A DNA stretch of 64,000 nt, from NCBI GenBank assembly GCA_001466705.2, contig LATX02000240.1, positions 62,001 through 126,000 on the forward strand. The letters run 5' to 3'. How positions within the stretch are numbered: position 1 is the stretch's first letter; each line of letters opens with the position of its first letter. Below are positions 13,063 through 23,397 of the stretch, one piece after another. The position numbers and the translations under genes are program-made. The stretch is from Moniliophthora roreri. Lineage: Eukaryota; Basidiomycota; Agaricomycetes; Agaricales; Marasmiaceae. The notes under the pieces are model-generated. The model did not search any database and was not told the DNA's origin. It saw only the letters and a program-made list of their open reading frames with translations.

Positions 13063-13582
13063 CTATGCGACGCCAGACGCTGCTGGTACAATAGCATTCT
13101 CATCTCTTCCTGCAGTGATGTCAATTAGCAACAGTGCCTAACAAACGATGGTTCGGAACTCACCCTCGTAGAACTTCTGCAAGAAAGTCTTTGGTGGTCT
13201 CTCCTTCTCGTTCAGCAGAATACCATGAACATGGTCTGGCATTTTCCAGATGTTGATTGTCTCCTGGAACTCTTGCCAGCTCTTCAAAATGAGGACGTCG
13301 ATAGCACGCGGATCGGTAACATGACGGTTGCGTTCGAAACGCCTGCGAATTTGATGCCTCACGAACGCAGGAGACATGTTGAGAGAGTATATAGAGACGA
13401 TTTCGGGGGCCTGAAGATTCAGAATATTGAGTGACAGGACATCGGAAGTGCAGAGGGTCGGGTCGCACCGCTCGGTACCATTCTCTGTAAAGTTGAATAA
13501 CCCGTTGCCTGGCTTCCTCGGGAGAACTCGACCTGGTTGCTGCCCGCGCAAGACGAGCTGGAATTGTGAAAGATGAGGCCAT
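13063..13582 (-). CDS. NDUFA6: NADH:ubiquinone oxidoreductase subunit NDUFA6/B14 (LYR protein)
   Basis: This is an accessory LYR-motif subunit of mitochondrial complex I that binds acyl carrier protein in the matrix arm. Exons 13582-13469, 13410-13164 and 13109-13063 join in frame to 135 residues, normal for the family. The LYR motif appears as VIQLYREWYRA near residue 30. It is followed by APEIVSIYSLNMSPAFVR, then FERNRHVTDPRAIDVLI, WQEFQETINIWKM, and PPKTFLQKFYEGRDE. The last exon (GRDENAIVPAASGVA) is only 47 bases and would be missed by frame scanning. The gene is divergent from cardiolipin synthase, with 126 bases between start codons, so the two mitochondrial genes likely share a promoter. 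Confidence 0.95.
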
Positions 13583-13708
13583 CCTGCTCGGAGTGAGGTG
13601 TTGGTCGGAGGGGTGATGGATGTTGGTCGGAAGACGTTTCGAAGTCCGACTTTTCAGCCGCGGTTAACGACTTTGCTGACTATTTGCTCGCCGTCAGCGA
13701 AGACGACT
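13583..13708. promoter_or_regulatory. Shared divergent promoter of NDUFA6 and CRD1
   Basis: Only 126 bases separate the two start codons, so both transcription starts must lie here or inside the genes. Both products act in the inner mitochondrial membrane (complex I and the cardiolipin that supports it). Co-regulation is my inference; no element was recognised. Confidence 0.5.
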
Positions 13709-14711
13709 ATGGTCTCTCTCCTCCAACTAAGCTGTCGTTCTTCACTATTAAGGTCTTGTACAAGAAGTGCAAGACCTTCGGTACCCTTCTCATATCGAAT
13801 ACTCAAAATTACCTGTGCACGAAGGTATTCTTCCGAACCAGAACGCAAGTCGACGATACGAGAGAATATCTACACTCTGCCCAATCTTTTGACGACGTCG
13901 CGGATTATAGCATGCCCAGCCATTGGATGGTCCATACTATCAGGAGAATTCCACCTGGCCACGTCGTTATTAGTCTATGCCGGTCTCACAGATTTGGTCT
14001 GCTCTTGGCATCTTTCCGGTCGAATTAAACGCTGAAATTTACAGGCTGATGGGTGGTTAGCTAGGAGATTCAAGATGAGCTCGGTGCTTGGGACGATTCT
14101 GGACCCCGCTGCAGACAAGGCGTTGATGACGACGTTGACCGTGACATTAACGATGAAGGGCATGCTACCGGGTGAGCAATTCTCAAGCACCAGTCTTGTC
14201 GATTATTGACTTGTGTATGCAGTACCTATTGCAGTTCTTGTTCTTGGAAGGGATGTTCTCCTCAGTCTTTCTGCGTTTTATATCCGATATACTTCGTTAC
14301 CCCCACCAGCAAGTCGTTGACTTCATAGTCTTGGTCTGGCACTAATAAACCCGCAGAAAACATTCTCTCGATACTGGGATTTCTCGATACCTTCTGCGGA
14401 GGTTCACCCAACTGGAATTAGCAAAGTGGGTTTGGCACCACTCCACTTTCTCCTTCGCTGGCTGACAACCCTGCTAGATTAACACTGCTCTACAGTTGTT
14501 GTTGATGGGTACCACTACCATTAGTCCTCTCTTACCGTTTGCACTAGATGTGCCGCTTCAAGGCTTGCAGTAAGTACACATAACCTGGTGATTTTGGCGC
14601 AGGCTGAGGCAGGTTTGAAGATACGTGGTTGCGGTTACCACAGTCTGGAGTGGACTGTCTTATATCTTCTCAAAAGACGCCGTCCGCGTTCTGTCGGAGC
14701 ATCAAAAGTAA
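13709..14711 (+). CDS. CRD1: Cardiolipin synthase (CDP-alcohol phosphatidyltransferase), mitochondrial
   Basis: The enzyme joins CDP-diacylglycerol and phosphatidylglycerol to make cardiolipin in the inner mitochondrial membrane. Exons 13709-13996, 14045-14171, 14223-14308, 14357-14425, 14478-14569 and 14621-14711 sum exactly to 250 residues. Residues 1-45 form an Arg/Ser-rich mitochondrial presequence. Then come IYTLPNLLTTSRI and the complete CDP-alcohol transferase signature across intron 1: DLADGWLAR, eight residues, G, three residues, D, three residues, D. The C-terminus ends VWSGLSYIFSKDAVRVL, as in fungal Crd1. Intron 3 uses a GC donor (GCAAGT). An in-frame upstream ATG at 13598 exists, but the 13709 start gives a cleaner targeting peptide. 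The small size is normal for fungal Crd1. Confidence 0.95.
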
Positions 14712-14931
14712 AGCAATTCATTTTCAACTATAGCGCAAAACTCTTGGGTTGCAAGTGGGACTACCGTACTAGCACGAAGTTTCAATCATGGTATAAGAGG
14801 GAGATCTGGCTAACTATTATAGATACTATACAATAACAATGTGCATATAATATCATTGATACATGATACAACAGGACAGAATATGGATGCAAATAACACG
14901 ATAGCAAAGAGGAGAAATTATGACCTTCGAA

Positions 14932-17900
14932 TCAAGAAGTATTTGCAGCTGCTCTGCGCTGGCGAACTTCTTGTAAAGCCGCGGCCACGGCCTGTTTTGA
15001 TGCACTCTGCGATTTCCACTCCGCGCTTGCACGCCTATATTTATTTGTTTAGTATCCACTGTTTCCATGACGCGAAGACTATTGCTCACCTAATTCGGGC
15101 GAGAAAAACGACCAAGAGCCCTATACTCTTCAATTTCCTTCGTTTTCTAAAGGAGGGAGCAGGCAGCTCCGGGAACCCTAATCTCGCAATAGCGGCGAAT
15201 ATTGTCTGCTCACTACAAGCAACACTGTCAGCCGGGAAGTAAGAAACTGATTATATTATCTGGACTTACCTTTTCTCAAACTGCGCTAACAGAACCAAAA
15301 GATATTGCTTCTGATACGCCAAATCAAAGCGCAAGATGGATTCCCTCGTGAACTTGGCTTTGAGATAGCGAATTTGCACAATTAGCCCCTTACACTCCTT
15401 GCTATGTTGCAGCTTGAGATTCGCCACTTGACCATTATCCCTGCGAAACATGGTCAGATCAGGCCTCGGGAATATAATAGAATATTTGGATCACGTACAT
15501 TGCGCACGCGTGATTTTTCAGCTCTGTCTGGGCATCCAGCGTCTTGGTCCGTTGCTCATCGAGTTGCTCGTTCAGCAGTCTCAACTGTGTCTGCATCTGC
15601 TTCTTGATCCTTTCAGCCTTCGCGGTCTCCTCCTTTTGTTTAACCTCCAGCTTCTCTTTCTCAGCACGGAGAAGCTTCAAATCGCGACCAAATGCTTCGG
15701 CATCTCTTTTAACGCGCCTGAGATCTGACTCCAACGCTGCGACAGTCCGTGCAACTTCGTCGCTCTCGGCAACGAGCTTGGCTTTATCAACTTCAGCACG
15801 TTTTAGGTCACTTGCACGATCCGAAAGAGCTTGCCGTAGCTCTTCGATTTCGGCCAGATGGAGATCCAGTTGCTGCCGACGGTTGTCGTGTGTCTGCTGG
15901 GAAGTCGCTTGTTGTTCACGAAGATGTTGTGCTTGCTGTTCACCGGTTCAATGAGGAAGCTATACCCATTCTCTGAAGAAAGTCCTACCTCGGATATCTG
16001 AGAGAACTTCTTCTGCAGTTCCTTGTGCTCAGCGACAAGTAATGCACGCTCCTCTCTGAGTTGCTCCATGGTATCAGTATTCTCTTTGAATCTATTCTCC
16101 AGCAGTCGAGCTTTCTGCTCCGCATTGGCGTTGTCTGATACAAAAGTAAGTCAAGAAATACTGCGAGTGTGAAGATTGCCTACGTCGCAGTTCGTTCTCC
16201 AACTCGCGATTCTCCTTCTTGCAGTTCTGCAGTTGTTCTTTCACCTCCTCCATGTCCTGTGCAGATATTGAGTCCTATCGCATCAAAAAAAAAAAAAAGC
16301 TTGGTGGCGGTAACTTACCGACTCAGTCCTCTTCAATTGCAACAAAACTTCTTCCTTCTCTCGGGTGATACGATTTTGTTCTGTTGTCATACCACGTAGG
16401 CGGGAACGCTCAACTTTGAGATTTTCTTCGAGGCTACTGATGGTCAGCTTAGCCTTCTCCAATTCCTGCTCGAAGTACCAGATCAGGAGTGTACGCATCA
16501 ACGCCGATAGAACTCACGTTTTGAAGATCCTGGCGTAAGCGAGAGTCCACCTTCCGGTTTTCGAGGGCTCTATCGACTTCCTCTCTCGTCTGACGGACTT
16601 GCACATTAAGGCGATTAGCAGCATCCTGAAGAACAGCTCTTTCGCTCTGCAGTTGAGCCTTCTCCTCGCCCCATTGTTCCTTCATCTCGGCTAATTGTGC
16701 ATTAACGGAACGAAGGTTGGCTCGAAGAGCGTCGCTCGTCTTGGTTGGTGGTGTTGGTGGTTCACTTGGGAGACTGTCCTTGGATGTTTCGAAGAAGCTG
16801 CTGCTGCAAGGAAGACCAGTTCAACTGCAAAGTTATCATGTAGTATAAAGCGTACCTGTCGCTATCCAACTGGAGGCTCCGTAGATCCACCTTAGCCAAA
16901 CACTTCTGACATCTTGCTCGCTGCAGTCGTTGCAGCCGTCTCTCTTCTCTTCGTGATAGTCTCGCAAGTTCCTCTTCGAGGGCTTTGATCCTTGAACGAG
17001 CGTCTTCGAGCTCCTTAGTTAAACCAACGACGCCAAGCCCAGCATCCTCTAACTTGTCAAGTTTGTCATCGATGCTCTCGTTGGCACGATCGAGCTCGCG
17101 TTGAAGTCGAGATATCTCAGCGACGAGGGGAGTAACACCAGAGTCTGCGAAAGTGCTGTTTAGCCAGGACATCTGCGTTCAATTGAATTAGTTCACACTA
17201 GCTTTGAATGACTTGTGAACCTTACGTCTCTGAGAGGGCCGCCTGGCGTCTTCGGGGTCTTCAGTGACATCGCAAGGACTTGGCGGTGTATCGGCGAGAT
17301 GTTCGGAGTGTTGAAAAACTTGCTTGAGGTGTTCATGGCCATAGTTGCTTCGTTATTGGAAAGCCTCATGACCTTGATCCTCTCCGTCAACGCCTCATTC
17401 TCTTTCTCAAGCATCTCAATCCTGACGTCCTTTGCCTTGTCCATTGCCCTGCGAGCGGGAGACTGGCTGAGCACTGTGTTAAGCCTGGCAATCTCCTTGT
17501 TGGCGTCATTAAGTTCCTCCTCTAAAGCTTCAATCTCGGCGAAGGCAGCCGCTGCACCCGGCGTGGTGTGTTTAGAGATCTCCATGGAGCGGGAACTGAG
17601 CTCTCGTTGGCGGTCTTTCTCTTGTTCCAGCGTTGCGATTCGTCCTCTGAGTTTTGCGCTCTCTTCGTCATCCACCAACATCTTATGCTGAGCTGCTTCC
17701 AAGGCCTCTTCCATTTGCCTTGCGAGCATTTTGGCGCCGTCTCGTTCTTTCTCCAGGTCATCGAAATGACATTCCAGATCCTTCTTCAGTGAGTCGAGCC
17801 TTTCGAGTTCCGACTTGACCTCATTAATTTCACGCTCCTTATCCTCGATTTGTCCAACAGCCACCCCCGCATTCTCCTCCAGTTCAGCCACGTATTCCCT

Positions 17901-20900
17901 GGCGCCCTTTAGCTCTTCCTCCATCCTAACATTGAGCTCCTCGAGATGTCTGACTTCCAGCCTCATCGCATCCATATCTGCTCGTGCATTCTGCAACTCG
18001 GTTTCGACGGCTTTTCGTTCCGCACTGCTCTTGTTCTTCACAGCCTCCGAGTCTCTGAGCATACCCTCTAATTTCTCGACGCGCTCATCTGACTCAGATA
18101 CGAGACCTTCTAGCTCTTCCACCCGAGCATTAGCGCGTCGCAACTGACCCATAAGTCGGTTGAGTCTCTCGTTCGCCTCTCTAAGCTCTCCGCCGAGCTC
18201 CTTTCCGCTGTCTAATGCCTCGGTAGCCTTTCGTTCACGCTCGAGAGCCTCATCTCGTTCCACCTCAGCTTCGGAGACCCGCCTATCCATCTCAACCTCT
18301 AGCTTACGGGCACGAGCCTCCGAGTCCGCAAGTCGTTTCTCGAGATCATGTACGATGGATTCCACACCCTGTTCTACTTCCCCCATACGTTCCTTCCATC
18401 GCTCTTTGTCCCTAGCACGGTCTTCCCTCTCTTGTTCAAGGGCACGGATCATTGCTTCGTGCTGAAGAGCGGTGACCTCCTTGTCCTTGAGAAGCGCTTC
18501 CAGTTCCCTCTTCGCCTCTTCGATGACCCTCTCCATCTCCTCTTTCTCTGCAACATACCCAGCTCGCTCAACTTCGACGGCTCGTTCCAAGACCCCCTTT
18601 TCCAAAGCTCTAGCGTCCACTTCAGACTTGAACACTTCAATCAACGCCTCTAACTCGGCCCTCTCTTCTGCCCAAGCAGGATTGGTGTCGGATCCAGATC
18701 CTTCGTCTTCTTCTTTGACGTCACCCAGAGCTGACCCAGCACTGATACGACGCTTAGTATAACTGAGACGAGGCCGACTTCGCGCAGATGCAGAACTCAG
18801 ATTCGAAGCTAAGTCCGATTGCCCTTCGGATCCACTTCCACTGGCAGCTGACAACCGGCTGCTTGCCACTTGCTCTTCTGCACGTTTGAGCCTTTCTACG
18901 AGCTTCTCGTTCTCCTCCTGTAATCGCCTATTTAATCCGTGCAAGTAGTTATTGAGCTTGCCGGCGTTGAACCGTCCCACGCCATGTGCTATGGTACCAG
19001 TTCCGCCGAAGCCCAAAGCAGGATCGAAAGACGTATTCGCCCGAGGATGGGTTGTCAGATCGTGTGAGGAAGCTGTGGAGATGAAGGATATAGAGGCGGC
19101 GTCGTTCGCATTGATGTTCGCAGATAGATATGGACTTGACTTGTTGAACGGAGAAGGTACTTTGCCAGGAGCGGGTGTGACCCAAGGAAGGACGTTATCA
19201 CCAACGATCGACTCATGCTCAACCTGACCGGGCGAGACTTCGACCGGATTGGTGGTCCCGTCGGATGTGGCACTCGAATTAGCAGTAAAGGCTTGGGCAA
19301 GCGGATGTGAACCAGCACCGCCCTTCGAGAACCTTGGTCGAGGTGTTGCACCCGCAAACGCTGTTCTTAGCCCTGGTGTGGCTGTAGGAAGTGATGAAGC
19401 TATCCCGGGTGTCGCAGGCACTGGCGTCTCTGTAACACCATTAATGACACCGCCAAAACGTACATTGCCTTTCCCCACGGGTGCAATAGGTGTATCCTCT
19501 ATACCACCAGTGACAGAACCGATGGATTCTCTACCTCTATTACGAATGAGTTTTTCCTCTAGATTGCCTGTTCCGGTCCGAGGCCGGGTTGGATGAGGGG
19601 TGGGGAACTTGTTGAATCTCGGCCGGGGTCTGGCTGTCGAGTTTATTACCGACAGTAGGAATGAGCGGCGGCGTGTATGGGGCGTGAGCAGATCATCCTC
19701 GTCGGCGCCATCATGACGATTCGCGGGAATAGTTCGGTCGACGTCGTCGTGCTCCTCATTTTGACTGCCGCCTGAAGATATTTGAGTTTCATCATGATTT
19801 ATGCTGCTGCGGCTAGCGTGGATATCGTCCTCGGGAACGGAAACGGAGTTTCTGCTTTCTTTTTGATCGCCGGCGTTCTCTGAGGGGTCCTCGACATCTC
19901 GACTGCCGGTGTATGTATTTGGCCTCGGGGTGTCGAGGGCATCTCGAGGAGAAGGTAGCCCGAATCTAGCCCTGGGCCGAGGGAATGCTGGAGTTGGCGT
20001 CGCCAGTGCTAGTGAAGGAGAAATGGAAGCCGAGGAGAACTGGCTGAGCTCCTCCCGCAGTCCACTGAAGCCTTGTATCCCGCTGAACTCCACCACAGAC
20101 GGTGATGCCGGGCCACTTGACTGTTGCTGACTCTCACTTTCTGAAGAAAAGGTCGGCTCTGTTGACGATGTTTCATCGTGTCGTTCTCCGTGTTCTCGGT
20201 TGGGTTTCGGCATGTCGCGAACCTCCTCGGTAGACCGTTCGCTGATGGACTCTGTTTCAGAAACATCAAATCTACGTACGGGAGAGATGTGGGCGTCGGT
20301 GATATCCATAGATTGGGTGTCATTCTCATCGCGACTGCTCCGCAAGGAAGCGATTGAGTGCTGAGCTTCTTCTTGGTTTGCATCAGGACTACCTCCGCGA
20401 TGCGTAAAAACCATAGGCGAGTTCGAGTTCGACCGAGGAAGTGGTATAGAGGCAGGTGGCAGGGGGAAAAGCGCTAAAGATCTACTGAATGACTGTGACT
20501 GTGAATCATCAGAGTCATGCCGTATTGAACGACCAGATCTGATGCTATGAGGGGTAGAGTTGGTGGGCGAAGACGCTGGTGAGCCAGTAGTGTGTGTCAA
20601 AGATGGGGTACGTGTGCGCTCAAGGACTGGTCTTCGAGTTACGATATTTCGAAATCTGTCCTTGTCAAACGGAGAAGGCTTTTGGACAGTGTCAGATAAA
20701 CTTTGATGAGGAACGTTCTGGAACACACCTTGGGCTCCGACTTCAACTTGACGAGATAATCGGTGTACGTTTTCTTGTTGTCCGGTGTCGGACCAGGTGC
20801 ATCGGCAACGCCTAAAAAGGGGGAACTCGCTCTACTAACCGACTCCAGCGCATCACTCAAATCATCCACACTGTCCATCTCTACCCCAGACATCTGCCCA

Positions 20901-21361
20901 ATGTCTCCTGCTCCTGCAACGTCCGGAAGCGAAGGAATTGCACTGATATCAAACGAGTCCATGTCAGGTGCCTCCTGCCCATGCCTTGAACTGAGTGATA
21001 TGCCTGCCGAGTTGCTAAGCCGAGAGCGAGCAATCGAAGACCTGCTCGATCTCGCTATAGAGTTGGCGAATCGAGTAGCACTGGATGCGTTCGAACTTGT
21101 TTTCATGCTTGAACTGATTCCTCCACGAAACGTCCTTGTCGATGCATGAGAGGATACAGCTGGGGTCGAGTGAATGGGCGTGCCAATTTGGCCGAGGCTG
21201 TGGCCACTGTCGTCGTGGGCATCATCTGTAGATGTTTCTGGGAGTATATTGTCGGCCGAGTCGTCCATCGGTGGAAGTGAAGGTAATGAGGGCATATCTT
21301 GTCCATCATCGGCTTCAATTCTGCGCCATATTCTGGATGGCGTCTCTAGCATCAAGGCCAT
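14932..21361 (-). CDS. pcp1: Spindle pole body coiled-coil scaffold with C-terminal PACT domain (Pcp1/Spc110/pericentrin-like)
   Basis: Proteins of this type anchor gamma-tubulin complexes at the spindle pole body. Eleven exons join in frame to 1963 residues: 21361-20729, 20678-17226, 17172-16856, 16803-16518, 16465-16319, 16256-16184, 16134-15989, 15935-15499, 15440-15270, 15224-15090 and 15025-14932. The first 600 or so residues are Ser/Pro-rich and disordered, with TPSRIWRRIEADDG near the start. Residues about 600-1830 are almost continuous heptad coiled coil. Residues about 1835-1920 carry the PACT signature: LIVQIRYLKAKFTRESILRF, LAYQKQYLLVLLAQFEK, then RKRRKLKSIGLLVVFLARIR. I did not see a clear CM1 gamma-tubulin-binding motif. 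It diverges from a RING gene 169 bases away. Family assignment rests on PACT plus coiled-coil architecture; the exact ortholog name is inferred. Confidence 0.88.
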
Positions 21362-21530
21362 GGCTTGTCGTGGTCGTGGTCGTGGTCGTTGTTGAAGGGT
21401 TACCTCAGTCACAGTCACCGCATGTTCAACCCGGGTATACACGTGATCGCGTACTATACGCCCAACGCGCTTGACAGTGACCACTGACCATTGTTCTTTC
21501 GCTTCTCAACCTCCATCCGCGTCGTCAACA
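21362..21530. promoter_or_regulatory. Divergent promoter between SPB scaffold and RING gene, with a hexanucleotide repeat
   Basis: The 169 bases between the two start codons include a short TGGTCG tandem repeat at about 21368-21392, immediately upstream of the scaffold ATG and therefore in its 5' untranslated region. Both promoters must overlap here. Confidence 0.5.
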
Positions 21531-22898
21531 ATGGACAGTCAAGCACCATGGGATCACCTCATCCGAGTACAGTGTCCGATTTGCCTGGACTATTTCAAGC
21601 TACCTACCAAGGCAGAAGACGATTTTGTCACATTCCCATGTCGTGCGCCTTTTGTGTTTTGTTTACTTCTCGCAGCATTGATCTATGGCATTCTAGGACA
21701 TGGTATCTGCAAGAAATGCCTCGCAGAAAGTCACAAAAATACCCAACGCCGCAATAGGCCCGCATGTTTCGTCTGCAGACAACCTTACCGACAAGAGGAA
21801 GCACATCATTTGTATCTAACAATCGAAGATGCGAAAATCGTCTCTATCAACACGACAGTGGAGAAGATGTCAGAGATGGGTGCAGAGTCGAAACTGATTA
21901 GTGTGAAGACGGCGGGAGACAGAATCAGGCGAGCTTCAGAGACGCTTAGCTGTCATGAGGACACTGCGGTGCGTAATTGAAGGTCATAATTTCCGCCGCG
22001 TAGACTGAAACCCTGTCAGAAAGATCTTCTCAGAGCCGTAGATGAATTCAGGGAACGTATCATTCCGGTGTTTGGGAAGGTCGGAGCACAAGCCAACGAA
22101 ATATTAAGATTGAAAGAAGACCTGCAAAAGGCCAACCAGGAGAACGCTCAGTTCAAACGGCTTGCGGCGTCCAGTCAAGCTAAGGACCAGAAACTAGCTG
22201 AGCTGCATGCAGAGCTGGAAGGCACTCGGACGATCAGCAACCAGGCACTTGAACATGCAGAACGCGCCAGCAATGAAATCCAGCAACTTCGTGCACAATC
22301 CGACCGATATGGTCAGAAAGTGAAAGAACAGGAGCATGAAATTACCCGGTTAAAGGGTCTCTTAGAGCAACATAACAAACAAGCAAGCTACGCTGTTCCT
22401 TACGTGAAAATATACTGAGTTTTGTTCCTAGGGTCGTGCGCAGAAGAGTAAAATCAAGGGTTTGAAGGACGAACTCGCCCGGCTCAAACAGTCCGAGCAG
22501 GAGCAAGAGTCATTGTCGCTTCACGACGAGGTTCGTTTCTCTATCCCCCTAGCGAAAGCTCACTCATGATATATCAGAAATTCCAGGGTCAACTGCGTAC
22601 TCCTTCACCATCTTCGCCATCTCCATTAAATTCTCCTTCTCATTCACCTTCTTCGCATACCACCATTCATCATGACAAAGAAAACACGCACATCAGACCT
22701 CGACTCGATTACGAGGGCATGCCAGCTCCTGGTTTTTCGTCCGACTGGTCTATGGGTAATACAGGACCCAATCCCAGGACACTAAAGAGAAAGCTGAGCT
22801 CTACGAAGCCGAGTTCTTTGCCAATCCCACTAGATAGAAAAGGGCAGCCTACGGTAGCGGTGCGGTTGGGCCCGAAGCGTTCCCGGCGAGCACCCTGA
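21531..22898 (+). CDS. RING finger (C3HC4) coiled-coil protein, putative E3 ubiquitin ligase
   Basis: Exons 21531-21642, 21697-21968, 22020-22382, 22432-22530 and 22578-22898 join in frame to 388 residues. The RING spans about residues 15-62: CPIC, then CRHGICKKC, and CFVCRQPYR at the end, so all eight metal ligands are present. A long coiled coil follows (ILRLKEDLQKANQENAQFKR to LARLKQSEQEQE). The tail is Ser/Pro-rich with basic stretches (KRKLSS, PKRSRRAP) that look nuclear. Intron 1 interrupts the RING in the codon after the fourth ligand region, exactly as in the RING genes at 29.5 and 49.4 kb. Intron 3 has a GC donor (GCAAGC); without it the frame closes at once. RING plus coiled coil suggests ubiquitin ligase activity, possibly TRAIP-like, but the substrate is unknown. 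Confidence 0.85.
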
Positions 22899-23397
22899 AA
22901 TGTGGTGTCTGATGACCTTGTCATTATATCCCCCTTTTGCGAATACCCGAACTCTTGGTTGTCCCCCAACTCGTGTGGGAGATTTACTTAAATACTTTAA
23001 CGCCTGTACATAAATATCAAGATTCAACGGTCTGGGCCACTGCTTTGTTCGCACTGTGAGGCTTTCTTGGCTTGTATACTATGTAGAAAACGCAGCTCAA
23101 TTTTATCTACTGGTCCTTGCTGATGACCCTAGAATATCGGAATACGTTACTACCAGATTTACCACCAATTCAATCTCTGATTACAATGCGCCCGAAGCTT
23201 CTCTGCACAGGAACGACTGACAAACGATCGTGTGCTGATCGATATAACATACATCAATCGGCAAGCATGGCGAAAAGGCGGATTTGAATAAGGTCATTAT
23301 TATACGGCGCACGTCCGGCAACGAGTGAGCCAAAGTTGCTTGGCTGCTGTTCCTTGTTCTCGACATCTTGCTTGCTGACCAGCACGCATGTCCTAGC
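22899..23397. other. Intergenic, nothing seen
   Basis: About 500 bases between two plus-strand genes, holding the end of the RING transcript and the promoter of the histidine kinase. No conserved frame. Confidence 0.5.

Noticed and set aside
17215..19596. Many plus-strand open frames opposite the coiled-coil scaffold
   Set aside because: They are shadows of the Glu/Lys/Arg-rich minus-strand coding sequence; the minus-strand gene has a full exon chain and PACT domain.
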